From the NCBI GenBank assembly GCA_020055645.1, contig CM034547.1, positions 14,602,513 to 14,666,512 of the forward strand: a stretch of DNA of 64,000 bases, given 5' to 3'. This DNA is from Tomocerus qinae. Taxonomy: Eukaryota; Arthropoda; Collembola; Entomobryomorpha; Tomoceridae. Shown in pieces: positions 41,301 through 51,522 of the stretch (its first letter is position 1; every line of letters begins with the position of its first letter). The notes beneath the pieces are model-generated. The model did no database searches, had not been told where the DNA came from, and was given only the letters and a program-made list of their open reading frames with translations. The translations under genes were made by a program, and so were the position numbers.

Positions 41301-41335
41301 ATAGAATGAGTAGAATTTCAATTAGTTCATACTAA
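8305..41335 (+). CDS. DOCK-D (zizimin, DOCK9/10/11-like) Rho-family guanine nucleotide exchange factor
   Basis: Large cytoplasmic GEF that activates Cdc42/Rac-type GTPases. Main exons: 8305-8406, 22077-22835, 23331-23381, 26798-27046, 27744-27916, 29047-29501, 29820-30142, 33061-33487, 36177-36529, 36611-37446, 37542-37869, 38586-38967, 39051-39730, 39881-40042, 40121-40625, 40705-40889, 40970-41064, 41149-41335. All phases match; 2083 residues (human DOCK9 is about 2070). The first exon carries the zizimin-type start (RKFARVLGKPGSAAQVRETV). LFVRECLKTYS is at 84-94, a very divergent PH-like segment at about 171-259, YRMPLCWSAR near 446, the DHR1/C2 domain at about 560-720 (HLLYVYP, NPEWYSEIKLSLP, VGYAWIPLL), and Ser-rich linkers at about 1070-1240. 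The catalytic DHR2 domain fills the last 450 residues. GSVSVQVNQGPLAYARAFL near its end is the block holding the nucleotide-sensor valine in DOCK9, so exchange activity is expected. The start is the ATG at 8305; other possible starts are listed separately. The intron 33488-36176 hosts a whole gene on the other strand. Confidence 0.93.
8407..22076 (+). other. First DOCK intron (13.7 kb)
   Basis: Long AT-rich intron from the GTAAAA donor at 8407 to the TTTACAG acceptor before 22077. Besides the alternative first exon at 18424-19044 I see no supported coding exon or RNA gene. Open frames at 9911-10162, 10442-10738, 12970-13233 and 16169-16411 show no family features. Around 17470-18420 the sequence is richer in C, G and CT/GTT runs and could be the promoter and leader of the 18424 exon. 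A 19-bp near-palindrome (GAATCCTAT/ATAGGATTC) lies at 20229-20247. Confidence 0.6.
18424..19044 (+). CDS. Alternative first coding exon of the DOCK gene (207 codons)
   Basis: Long open exon from an ATG in good context (AACATCATGC) to a GTAATG donor in phase 0. That phase matches the acceptor at 22077, so it would replace the 34-residue exon at 8305 and give a 2256-residue isoform. It encodes a hydrophobic/Ala-rich start (MPFVTVVTLGAAAASDF), then polar sequence, a Ser/Gly low-complexity stretch (about residues 97-139), and a basic end with NLWKTWIRNKLNLSKNGK. It has no recognised domain. Its length (621 bases without a stop in an AT-rich intron), phase and strand support coding use. It lacks the RKF..LGKPG..A zizimin start, so the isoform would differ in N-terminal binding. 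It could also be the first exon of another transcript sharing these downstream exons. Confidence 0.6.
23820..24643. mobile_element. Fold-back element: 824-bp nearly complete palindrome in a DOCK intron
   Basis: Two arms of about 390-400 bp face each other around a short AT-rich centre near 24200-24255. Ends are GAGTAAATACATAAGAGACC and its reverse complement. Comparing the outer ~140 bp by eye gives only about four or five differences, so the arms are at least 95% identical. Direct AATA copies flank the ends and may be a 4-bp target duplication, but this is ambiguous. The arms contain A/T runs and CGAAA-type repeats and no gene. It lies between DOCK exons 23331-23381 and 26798-27046, so the pre-mRNA would carry a very long hairpin. 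Confidence 0.85.
31700..31804 (+). CDS. In-frame cassette exon of DOCK with a GC donor
   Basis: A 105-base (35-codon) open block follows an acceptor (AATAAATGTAG) and ends at CAG|GCAAGT, the consensus of the rare GC-AG donor class. It is phase 0 on both sides, and the surrounding DOCK exons (30142 and 33061) also join in phase 0, so it can be included or skipped without changing the frame. It encodes a polar, acidic-then-basic peptide starting SQSEDEVAADRSL and ending NRKRHVMQQ. Direct joining of 30142 to 33061 rebuilds the conserved DOCK-D junction (LGLGKG/YSGPDIAW), so skipping is likely the ancestral form. The insertion falls just after DHR1. Confidence 0.6.
33564..33569 (-). terminator. 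Polyadenylation signal of the SMYD4-like gene
   Basis: Minus-strand AATAAA 35 bases past the stop at 33604, with a second copy at 33559-33554. Both lie before the DOCK exon that ends at 33487, so the nested transcript can end inside the host intron. Confidence 0.65.
33604..35857 (-). CDS. SMYD4-like TPR/SET/MYND protein, nested in a DOCK intron
   Basis: Putative SET-domain lysine methyltransferase of the SMYD4 group. Exons in transcription order: 35857-35412, 35261-34661, 34575-34163, 34078-33604. Phases match; 644 residues (human SMYD4 about 800). An N-terminal TPR region (about 70-190) starts with GNKAFETGDLQKALLCYSQC. The MYND zinc finger at 279-317 keeps all ligands (CLHC, ACEVC, FCSREC, H-x3-C). 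The SET domain is split by the MYND finger as in all SMYD proteins, with NHSC at 478-481, DNYG at 509-512 and the post-SET cysteines C535, C537 and C540. These are the residues that bind S-adenosylmethionine and close the active site, so the enzyme looks intact. The ATG at 35857 is the first in frame and about 320 bases from DOCK exon 36177. Arthropods have many divergent SMYD paralogues, so the exact orthologue is not assigned. Confidence 0.9.
38228..38235 (+). promoter_or_regulatory. TATA-like box before a possible internal DOCK start
   Basis: TATATATA 49 bases before the ATG at 38284, at a spacing that would suit a transcript with a leader of roughly 25 bases. Composition is AT-rich, so this alone proves little. 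Confidence 0.25.
38284..38485 (+). CDS. Candidate first exon of a short, DHR2-only DOCK isoform
   Basis: An ATG at 38284 opens a 67-codon frame inside the intron between DOCK exons 37542-37869 and 38586-38967, ending at CAGA|GTAAGA in phase 1. It cannot join the main-form neighbours: the upstream exon ends in phase 0 and exon 38586 starts in phase 0. It does match exon 39051, which needs phase 1. Splicing 38485 to 39051 and onward gives an exact open frame of 671 residues made of a Lys/Ser-rich head (MATSKEKSLAKSSK) and the complete DHR2 catalytic domain. The head contains KPILKTS and NRVSI, loosely like the SILK and RVxF motifs of protein phosphatase 1 partners, but without the usual Phe. 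It might instead be an unspliced 72-codon ORF that is not translated. Confidence 0.35.
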
Positions 41336-44300
41336 CATCGAGAACTTTAGTGTTAAAATTTGTTAGATAGTTATTGAAAGGAATTTCTGTCTATAATCTG
41401 TAATAATATAGCGTGTAACAAGTAATCGTGATAACATGAATGAAAACTCACAATTAGTCATTTCAAGTAACACCATTTTGAGCATTAGTGATACTGTAAT
41501 ACAAAAAGTGGCTGCAAATACACTGCAATGCACGATTTTACTGATGTACAATTAAACGATCAGTCGTACGTAATGATAATGATTAGGGTAAACATATACT
41601 ACCATGAGACAGGTTTATAATTTTTAGTTTATTTAATGATAGTATTAGCGTGTGCAGGGCATGACCAATAGAAACGCTTTAATCATGTCCGCAATTTTTA
41701 ACATTTACATTACAAAGCAATGAAACTAGTTAGATCTGAAAAACGTCTGCGTGACTTACAAAATACATTTTTAACCACAGAATCTTTAAATATTATGTTT
41801 TCAAACTTTACTGAGATGATATATTATTTTAGTAGAATAGTTGTGTTCTTTTCTTATGTACTACTTTCTTATCAAAGCAAAAGGGTTTAGATCTGTCATT
41901 TTCCTGAGAATCTACTGTCGAAAATATTTAAGGAGACACAAAGACTTGTGCTTGTGATTGGATCGAAATGCCAGACTCAATAATACGTAACGTATAATTA
42001 TGTAGCAGAAAAATAAAATTAGAAAAGGTTTAGTTTGTTTATATGTTTGATATGATATTGATCACGTGTTTGCTACGGTTTGATAATGAAAATGAGATTC
42101 TCTCCAGCAGATAATATAGCTTGGGTTGACATTGACAGTATTGCTATGAAATTAAAGAAAATTTAGCTTGCTCGAGGAACTTTATCCTAATGCAATAATA
42201 GCACTTAATAATCACGTCCAATAGACTCTCTGTTCTCTTTTAACGTAAAGAGAAAATATCCCAGTTAGATCAGTCTGATCAGACTAAATGCATACGCGTA
42301 ATTACTAGATTAGATTATGTAACAAAAATAGAGGAATTAATAATGCATAACAACAGGTATTTCTTCGTTTTTAGAATGACTAATAATAAATACTCACACA
42401 ATTTCAGTACGTGCCAATTTCTACGTAGCAAACGCTCATCTAGAAACTTAAAATAACTCGTAGTAAACTTAACTCGGGTTTCAAGACAAATAGTGCTGCG
42501 CTAGCATTAGCTATAATAATTAGTATAAACACCACACAGTCCAGCCACTTTCAGTCCACGTGTATTTACAATTTTCAGATCTGGTCGATGAAAATTTTAC
42601 ACAAAAAAATCGAGTGTAGTTTTCGGTGCCTTAGTGTGGATGATACAAATAAAGGAGTACATTTGGCTTGTGCTTAATAACAATGCAATAAAGCAAATGA
42701 GCATGTATTACTCTTCTATTCGTATGATTAAGTTAGCGTAACTGGTTTTAAGTGGTCAGTTCATAAAATTGTAATAAAAAATAGTGCCCCAATAAACTAT
42801 AGTGAGTATAGTTAACTCACTCAGGAATAAAAAAATAATGCAAATTGATCTGATTAACAGATCTATGTTCTTGAAAACTAATCCCGAGTGGAATCTTGCT
42901 TGTATTATTATGAAATATCTAATTTGTAATTAGTTGAAGAGTGTACGACTGTTAACGGTTTGAGAATTGCATACAATAGGTACCTAAAAAGATGAGATGA
43001 AACAGCTCTGTACAAGTGAGTTAAGAGTTTAGTTTGTATCCGTTTTAAATACCTATAGTTATACTCATAGATTACTTTTCTTATTGTTAGTTAGAATTAT
43101 TATTTGCAAATGTTTTATGTTATAATAGAGATATTATGCTTATGCTTTAGTTCCAAAGTATGTAATGCTATATTTTCCTGTTTGAGTTTAATTAAATATT
43201 GTAGTATTATAAACTTCTAATAAACATGTACAGATCAAATTCAAAAATGTTAGATAAATAATCTGTTAGATAGATTCATTAAAACTTGAGTGTTAATCGA
43301 TATAGCGTGTTTTAACCTGTAAGTAAATAATAAAGCTGCGAATTAAAGTAAATAATTCTGGTCTGGAGTCTGGAAATTAAATTATATGTTCATTTATTTA
43401 TTCGCAATAGTTTTTCATGGGTTTATGTATCTATAGACTTACAAATCCCTAAACTAGAAAAGCTAGTGTAGTACTTGTTTAGTGTTACAACCATCCTCAA
43501 TAGAGATATAATTATGGCACATCAAGGGGAACTGCTTTACGATGCTAACGTCAGTCCGTATTGAAATTGAATGCATTCAGGTTTCATTTTATCCAGTCCA
43601 CGGGCTCTGCTGCATTTCCAGAGACAAGGACTTCAACTTTGCTTCGCATTACATTCCTAGACGTGGCTTGATCAAATATTAAAAAATGGTATAATATTAG
43701 TAATAGCTACAACTAATCCTTAGGCACATCAAGTCGGCTCTTTTGTTTTTATACATGATTTATAGCGTCTGTGTAGCTTCTCATCTTATCTCACGTGCTA
43801 TTTCATGTAGATTTTTTAGAAACGCGTGTGATAAGATGATTTTTAATGTCATGTCTTTTTAAATACTTGAATGGAAATCCCAAAGTAATCTTAATTTGTT
43901 GATTTTTTAACATTAATATAAGACCGCATAAGAGATAAGATAATTTAATTTATTTAGCACGTATTTTGAGGCAATTTACTTTTCGCATGGATGTAAGTGT
44001 TAAAATATGTCGATTGTTCTGCATTTTTTCTAGGAGCTCGATGCTATTCCCCATGCTTATGTCAACATATTAAAATGACCCCAATTAGGTAAAATGATGA
44101 TATGATCCTATCATAACTTTCAAACCCTAAATTAAATATATCCCACCATCCCCGGGAGCTACATTAACAAACTATCTATCGACATGTCTTGTAAATTTAA
44201 TATAATTTTTATCGAGAGAATGAATTGCAATACGTAGCATTGGTAGATTATTAATCATGCTGCATGCAAGCAGAAATCCTGCAGATGTGATATTATGCAA

Positions 44301-44973
44301 ATGAACATCATATTTTAAATATAATTTATATCGACTAAACAGTTTTTCTTAAATAGGCCCTTCTAAACTAACTTTTTGCATAATGATAATTGCTCTTTCC
44401 AGTTCTAGCAACACCTATACGTTAATAATGTAAAAAAATGTTATCTGGCCTATCTGCATCTTTGCTGTATATACATACAGTAAACGTATTTAGTTTTTTG
44501 TCTTGTGGGGCAATGCTACATGAGAGTAGTATTTACTACTCATATTTCGTTATACGTACGACCGAAAGGTCGTTTAAATTCCTCCAGGCAAGGTGAAAGT
44601 CTAATTTAATTCTTAAAAAAATGTTTCCTACGTTCGGATGAGCGTTGAGAACGAACTTTTAGTTTTTGACTTGCCCGTCTCAATTATTTCTATGCTAATG
44701 ATATTGAATGACGAAAGTAAAACTTTTTCATGTTTGAAGATGGGATATCAGAAGACAGAAACAGGTTACCATTTTCTTTGTATATCATTTGATAATAAAG
44801 GTTTGTTTTCAGTTCTTTGCATTAATCCATGCATGTATAACATTAATATCTTAGATATACTAATCAAAAGTATTTCTTATTTTTAGCCAGCACTTTTCTG
44901 CTAGCACTGCGCGGTCATAAATCATGATGGCCTTATCAATTCATTTAAAGATACAATTTTCAAATGTGAGTGT
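41336..44973. other. DOCK 3' UTR and gene-poor DNA
   Basis: No coding exon recognised. Candidate polyadenylation signals for DOCK are frequent (first strong AATAAA at 42012-42017), so the 3' UTR may extend several hundred bases. A perfect 6-bp stem closed by GAAA (ACGACC/GGTCGT) lies at 44558-44573. The 82-codon frame at 44638-44886 has no recognisable features. Confidence 0.5.
42012..42017 (+). terminator. Possible polyadenylation signal of DOCK
   Basis: AATAAA 677 bases after the DOCK stop codon. Several others follow within 1.5 kb, so the true site is uncertain. Confidence 0.3.
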
Positions 44974-45151
44974 GACATGCCCAAGCACGTATTTAGTAGG
45001 GGGGCGGGGGGGGCATAGCGCCCCCCCTAAATCTGAGATAAAGAGAAATTTGTTCTCAAAAATGGCCAAAAATTGCAAAATTTTTTTTTTGGTATAATTT
45101 TTGCTTCCGCCCCCCCTTGAACAAATTTCTAGGTACGTGCCTGGACATGCC
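44974..45151. mobile_element. Non-autonomous hAT-like MITE (162 bp) with 8-bp target duplication
   Basis: The element spans 44982-45143 between perfect copies of GACATGCC (44974-44981 and 45144-45151). Its terminal inverted repeats are CAAGCACGTATTTAG at the left and CAGGCACGTACCTAG as read inward from the right. Just inside are a G-run and a C-run that can pair (around 44999-45029), and CCCCCCTT near 45112-45118. The 8-bp duplication and CA.G-type ends indicate the hAT superfamily. It has no coding capacity. The G/C blocks are strikingly unlike the surrounding AT-rich DNA. Confidence 0.85.
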
Positions 45152-48100
45152 TAATGCCCTTTTAGAGTACCAATTCTTCTTGCGGCAATAATAGGGAATT
45201 GTATAGCGTCTAAAAATGGTTCAAACGACGATGGACGGCTATTAATTTTACGATTATACCAACTGACCGCAACTGAAAAAACCAAGATGTGAATTGTGAC
45301 ACGAATTTTAATGGGATGGGATTTTCCCTGGCACAGACAATAAAATTGTTTGGATACATTGAAAAGATTTAAGCTCTGCTCCTTGCCCGCATTTTTTCCT
45401 ATCACAATATTTATGTAAAATTGCGTAATATGTAACATCATTAATCTTTGTATATTTCTAAACTGACGGAATTTACATTTGAGGCTGTATTCCAGTCCAC
45501 TTTCCTAAAAAAAAGTAGGTGTGTATTGTGTGTATCATGTGTTGATTTGCATTCTGCACCCAAAGAGGCTAGAAATGGTAATGTTACTATTTAATACTAC
45601 ACTTGATACTACACTTGTACAAGTATTCACTTCATACGCATCTACGCGTATAGCAAACTTCATATACATTTTCTGATTTACCTTACGACTTACTCGAAGC
45701 CATGCATTAAGGCAATAGCTAATGAGTATGTTAGTATCTGTGAAAAATAAAGATGAGTCAATGTCATGGGTAAGGTAGAGCACTCAGGCAGAACTATGCA
45801 AATGATTTATTATTTAAAATCACTGACCAAGGAAACTACGTGCACATTGTTAAGAGTACAATAAATGTCAGTAATGTACTAAAAATGTTTCCCAACCTTA
45901 AGTTATAAACACAACAGAGCCTTTGTAGTGCTAATCTAGGGTAATACACTAATACAGGACAAACACAATAATTTTGGAAAATGAAATATTTTCTGCACCA
46001 TAAATAATTTTAACAGTTGCAATTCATGAATATTCCCTTAAAGAACTATCATAAATCTGATACTCTGCAAAGACGTGCGAATTGGTGGTTATCTTTTGTA
46101 CCTTGTACAGCTAGATACAATATAATTCATTCCATAGTACAATACTACTTTTTGTTATGTTTTTTATTAGAATATTTCTTTAAGAATTCTGCAAACAAAA
46201 CTCACGCAAATGGGTACGTATATTCCCTACATTGCACTTAACCTTCTAGATATGCAGTACAGTTCTTGTTCTTGTTTGTGCTAAAGGCATTGGTAGAGCA
46301 TAAAGAATAATATAATAGTTTTCAATTGTTTAGTAGTGTACCTTCTTCAAGTATGTAACATCCCCAATCAACTATGTAGTCTAGCTTTACTCACTATGTA
46401 ATAAGTTAATACAAAGGTCTTGCGTTGCAAGTAAAACTCTGTCAGTTACTGTGCGTTCAGATTAGATTTATGATTCATGCTTCATGTGCATTCAACATCA
46501 ACATGAATATTTAAACTAAAGTCCACAGCTACAGAGTAAAAATAAATGGACATTTCATAGAAAGAAAAGGTTTCTGTATTAATATCATAATATCTGCGAC
46601 GAAACTGAAGATTATTCCGTCGTCACACGATTCTGAATAACAAGACAATACAAGGAAAGGAAAGAATTAATATTGTGCTGTGCCTTTCCTTTACCTCCTT
46701 CCTAATAAGACGTTTCTCTGTACCACAACACAACAGAGTAAGTATAAATTATTTCTATTTTACTTATTTACCTCGTACTTATACAGAGGAAAATAGTTGC
46801 ATTAAAATATTTCATGTAAGCCTCTTTCCGAGATATTCCTTTTACTTGACCTGCATTGATAATTTTCATTGCGCAATACGTAAATCTAAAACTAATACTT
46901 AAATATTATGCTATTTATATGATCAGCTTTCTGAACCGAAAGAACAAATACTTGTGCCGTTTCATGGTAAATATTAATCTGACAGTTATTGCGGATTAGT
47001 CATGAAAGGGAGCAATGGGTTTTCCCTACTAGTAACAATGACAGTAAAAGATTATCATTTGTCTCAAAATGTGAAGAGTTTATGGAAAATTAGGATATAA
47101 TTAACGGATAATGCACGCAAATGGGATAAAACTCCTTAATTATTTTGTAATGCCGTCTGAACAAATAATACTTAATTCAGAAATGGTTTTTCCTTCTAAT
47201 AGTGTTTCTATAATTTAATTTATGAAACAAACTGTTATGCAAATTTTTTTTCTGTTTAATTCTATATATTTATAAGTATAAGGAAATTCTCTATATTATA
47301 ATAAGTATTTCACACCGCATTTACAATTTGTTCCATTTATCTTCCAGCAGCATTACTGTGATGTTGAATTATCTGTTAATAATTAGTGAATCCTAACATG
47401 GGCAAAGAAGCTATTATTTTCTCATTAACAGTCAAATTGAAAGAATCCTTCCGAAATACAGTAGGTAATTAAGTTACATAGATAAATATGGGCAAGCGTA
47501 GCGTGAGTAGTAAAGTCAATAAATAAAATAGGTTCAGGTTTGGAGTAGATTGTGACGTGAGAATGTCAGTGCCTGGCCTGATACAAAATAACAAGTCTTT
47601 GATTTCCAGCAGATTGTAGTATTACTATTTACTATTGCAACATTTTCAATGAATTGGCAATATACAATGTAGTTTGTTACAGATTTATGTAGAGATTTTG
47701 TTTACCAATTGGCATTGTCGTCACTGAAAAGAAAAATTAATTATTGTTTTCTCTTTTGCAGATTATCATGGAAATGTTTTGCCTGCGTAAATGAGCGTGT
47801 TGGATAAAATAGCGCATGTATTAGTACATTTTTCTGCGAGTACTTGCCCTTCAGTCGCCCATCCTCTGTATCTAGTCTAGACTTGCAAGATCCCATCTAA
47901 TCTTCGCCTTAATAAATCCAGTGTCTTAAATGGTGCACCAGCTAACTCAACTCTATAAACCAATTATTCAGCCAACTTGCCTAAAAAAGTTATAAGTATA
48001 GCAGTTTGAGCATACTGTATACACACTATCTATACGCACCAATATTTTATCGTAGCTCTACAAGTTTTATGATATGTCCCACAACAAACCTCATTTGACC

Positions 48101-48583
48101 ACATGCCTGCAACCGTTTATTCCACCAAGATAAAGAAGACCGATAGTTGTCAAGCAAGATTATATTTCGTCTTACACAGATACTTACAACAGATACATGG
48201 ACTATCGAATTCGAACTCTGTACCTATTTGCATGAAGTGACGCAGGAAACATTTTATCTTCAGTGATTCATTTTTATTGTTGTACTTGTGGGGATTTCTT
48301 AGGTGAGGGACCATTGTATATGTAGAGCTCGTTAGACCACTATGAGACTCGTCTGTAATTGTAGGGTAATAAAATATCAATGAAATGTGATAAAGCTAAT
48401 TAGTGATACATTTGAGAATTATTTAAATCTAAAGTCTCAAATATACCATAGAACTTTTCTGAAACTGATTTTGACACATCAAAGAAAGTGATCTGGGAAA
48501 TTGCAGAAGAAAAAACTTGTTGCATTAGCCACCCTAGTAATTTTTGTGATAAAAGTGTACCAAGTTTCCGAATAAAATCTGAA
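45152..48583. other. Gene-poor region upstream of the serpin gene
   Basis: No coding exon or RNA gene supported on either strand. Small open frames (45151-45441 and 45535-45783 on the minus strand, 46017-46241 and 46675-46902 on the plus) lack family features. A good acceptor-like TTTCTCTTTTGCAG ending at 47760 could mark a non-coding 5' exon of the serpin transcript. Confidence 0.45.
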
Positions 48584-50844
48584 ATGCAGAAAAATCGGGC
48601 AATTAGTATGCTTGGAGCAATATATTTTGCAGTGATAACTCTCGAATCTTCATTTGCTGCCCCTCCACTACAGTATCCATCAGAATCTCTGATAAATGTA
48701 TCGAATATTCGTTCACCATCAAATCCAGAGGCTGTCGTGTTTGTGTACATCCCTCGGTGAGTGTCAAATCATAGCAATTGCTAAAAGATTCAATTTTTTA
48801 TTGTATTTTAACCAAGGATCGTTAATAAAGTAAAATAAAATAATTTTCTTTGTATTTTCAGTAATTTTCCTAACAACAGTCAATCACGGAGGAATTATCT
48901 CCTTGAAGTTCTAACGAAACTCTCAGATGCGGTACACAAGTCTGCCGAAGTTGATGATGAACCAACACCTTTTGAGTCTGAAAATTTATTGAAAGATCGA
49001 ATTAATAAAAATAGATACCGGCCGTCAATAGAGATGGTTGAAGGTGAATCAATAAAGCAAGCTACTGTTGAGTTTCCAAATAACGAAGATGTAGATATCG
49101 ATAGACGTAAGAAAAGTAATACAAAATTGCATTTTTCAGAAGTAGGCGGGCCATTAACATTTCAAGATCGACATAACCCAAATAATATTCTTCAGAAAGG
49201 TAGTTTGGTTCCTAGTTCTCCGATTTCGGATAAAAAGCCTTCCTATGGAACACAATCCAGTCCAGCGAGTATTACTCATAGTGAATCTAAAAGAAAAACT
49301 ACAGAGATTTCAACCTCCGATGTGATTGACACAAGAGATTTGACCTTTGATATCTTAAAAAATAGTCAATGGAGCAGTGACAACAATATAATATCGCCCT
49401 TTAGTGTATATAATTGTCTGGCATTACTCCTGTTAGGAGCTGATGGACAAACTTTTGATGTAAAATATAATATTATTATTTTCATTTACTTGATCAGATG
49501 GGCTAAAGTCAATATCTATATAATCGTATACATTTTGTATATACAGGAATTGGCACTAAAAGTGAGAAAATCAGACCCAATTCAATCTTCCGATGCAGAA
49601 AAAGTAGAAAGGTTCCATTCTTCTTTTCGTCGTCTGCTAACATATCTCAACACAAATTCTGGAAGTGATGTTTCTCTCGAAATTGCTAATATTATGTTCG
49701 CTGATGAAAAATATCCACTAAGGGAATCGTTTGTCAACAACGCTGGCGAATATTATGATGCTCCTGTAAAAACTATCGATTTTGCTACAAAAGGAGATCT
49801 ATTTAAGAAAACCGCAAACGACTGGGTCAGCGAAAAAACTCATGTGAGTAAAAATATTATTAAATATAAAATATAGGTAATACAAATTATTTCCATAAAT
49901 TGGTCAAATTTTAAAATCGTATTTATTTTAGGGGGAAATCGAAGATATAGTGCAACACAATCCGTCCAGTACCACTACTTTTGTTTTTATCAACGCTGTA
50001 TACTTCAAAGGGCAGTGGGAGACACCATTTCCCATAAGTTTCACTCGGAAGAAGGAATTTTTTGTTTCACCTTCCGAACCTGTACTTACGAAGCTAATGA
50101 CAAATCAATTAAATGTTCCCTATATGGAAAACGAGAACTACCAAATGATTTCTTTACCGTACAAAGACAAGAAAACGGCTTTCTTTATAATGCTGCCTAA
50201 AGCTATCAATGGTGTGGAGGGATTAAAGGTAACTATAACTGACAGTTTCATTATTTTCTTATACTATATACTGTCTACTAGCACTAGAAAATTATCCTGA
50301 GGAGATGCTTATCATTTTAATTCATTTTCTAATAATTTCCAGAATGTAGAGGCAAGACTTAATTCGAAAATATTGGCCGAAAGCATCCGTTCCATGAAAT
50401 CTCAAAATGTTGCCGTGAAAATTCCAAAAATGAATATCAGAACTGAAGGGCAAATGGAAGATATTTTAACTAGAATGGGTCTATCTTCAATGTTCAATTC
50501 CCTGAGTGCAAATTTTACGAGAATGTCTGAAAAAAGTAAGTATTTTTTGCTAAAACTGTAATGGCAACGATGATATATTTTAATATTATGGCCAGATTTG
50601 TAACGCTCACTTCTATTTTACAGAAGGACTGTATGTATCTTCAGTATACCATCAAGCTTGCATAGACCTAGATGAAAGTGGTACAGTAGCCTCTGCTGCA
50701 ACTGCCGGAATTGGTGATCGAACAATTGATGAAATTCCTATAACTTTTATTGCAAATCGACCGTTTATATTCTTTATATACCATATTCGGGCTGAAACGA
50801 CATTATTCTGGGGACGATTCATACGACCACAAGTTAAAGAATAG
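48584..50844 (+). CDS. Secreted serpin with a long N-terminal extension
   Basis: Serine protease inhibitor, probably extracellular (haemolymph). Exons: 48584-48756, 48862-49459, 49547-49843, 49932-50228, 50343-50535, 50624-50844; phases match, 592 residues against about 380-420 for a plain serpin. The ATG at 48584 gives a signal peptide (hydrophobic MLGAIYFAVITL ending SSFAA/PP). An in-frame ATG lies further upstream at 48488 but would bury the signal. Residues 25 to about 208 are a polar, charged extension with dibasic sites (RRKK near 143), unlike the serpin fold. The fold follows: NNIISPFSVYN, FINAVYFKGQWETPF, FFIMLP, hinge ESGTVASAATAG (537-548), and FIANRPFIFFI then LFWGRF at the end. 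The Ala/Gly/Thr-rich hinge marks an inhibitory serpin. By alignment to antithrombin the scissile bond falls at R552-T553, or one residue later by counting from the hinge, suggesting trypsin-like targets. Insect examples with extensions include Necrotic. Confidence 0.92.
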
Positions 50845-51522
50845 TCATACATGGTCATACTAAGGGGTAAACGTGGTAAATACCTATTAAAGAAGTATAT
50901 CAACTTTTTACTGTACAAATGATTTTGAGATAAAGTTCATCATAATGCAATGTGCTATACCACCTGAAAACCTATGTAGGCTTTGCCTCTGTAGGTACAT
51001 ACATAGTAATACTAATCAATACAAATACAATTTACAACAGTGCTATTTAAATATGTAAATAATTACTATTAATTATTAAAATTGACCAAATAGTGTTTAC
51101 GGAATGTTATTCACTGAAAAATTATTGATCCCTAATTCTAAGTATCATATAAAAATTGGTCTTGAATTATAAATCATTAACTCGTTTATTTGAAAAGGTA
51201 TGATCCCACATTAAACATGCAAACATAAGTGTAGTATAATATATACCAATAAATTATAGGTTAATGGGGAGTTGATAGAAATGGTTTTGCAAAAGATGTC
51301 AAAAGGAAGAGCACAAATACTGTAGTTGGCATGTTATGATTTAATCATCAACAGAATTTGTATTACACAGTCATCATGTCACACTTAGGGAGTAAATCAC
51401 AGAGTGCAGGTGCTGGTTAATTTGTATAAAATCAGACATTATAATCCACTGCGTATTAAAGTCCAAGCCAGTTAATAGGTAAAAAGTGTGGCAATCTTCC
51501 CGATTACATGACTTTCTTTAGG
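50845..51522. other. Short region between convergent serpin and small basic-protein genes
   Basis: This holds the two 3' UTRs facing each other. A plus-strand AATAAA at 51248-51253 could end the serpin transcript, and a minus-strand AATAAA at 51190-51185 could end the opposite gene, in which case the two transcripts would overlap slightly. No other feature seen. Confidence 0.45.

Noticed and set aside
44558-44573. Six-base-pair hairpin with a GAAA loop, considered as stem II of a hammerhead ribozyme
   Set aside because: The conserved CTGATGA core is absent upstream and no flanking helices are visible.
44638-44886. 82-codon open frame
   Set aside because: Could be chance in AT-rich DNA. No recognisable motif, no neighbouring exons in phase.
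48488-48583. Upstream in-frame ATG of the serpin as the start codon
   Set aside because: It would put 32 polar residues before the signal peptide; the ATG at 48584 sits directly before the basic and hydrophobic signal sequence.
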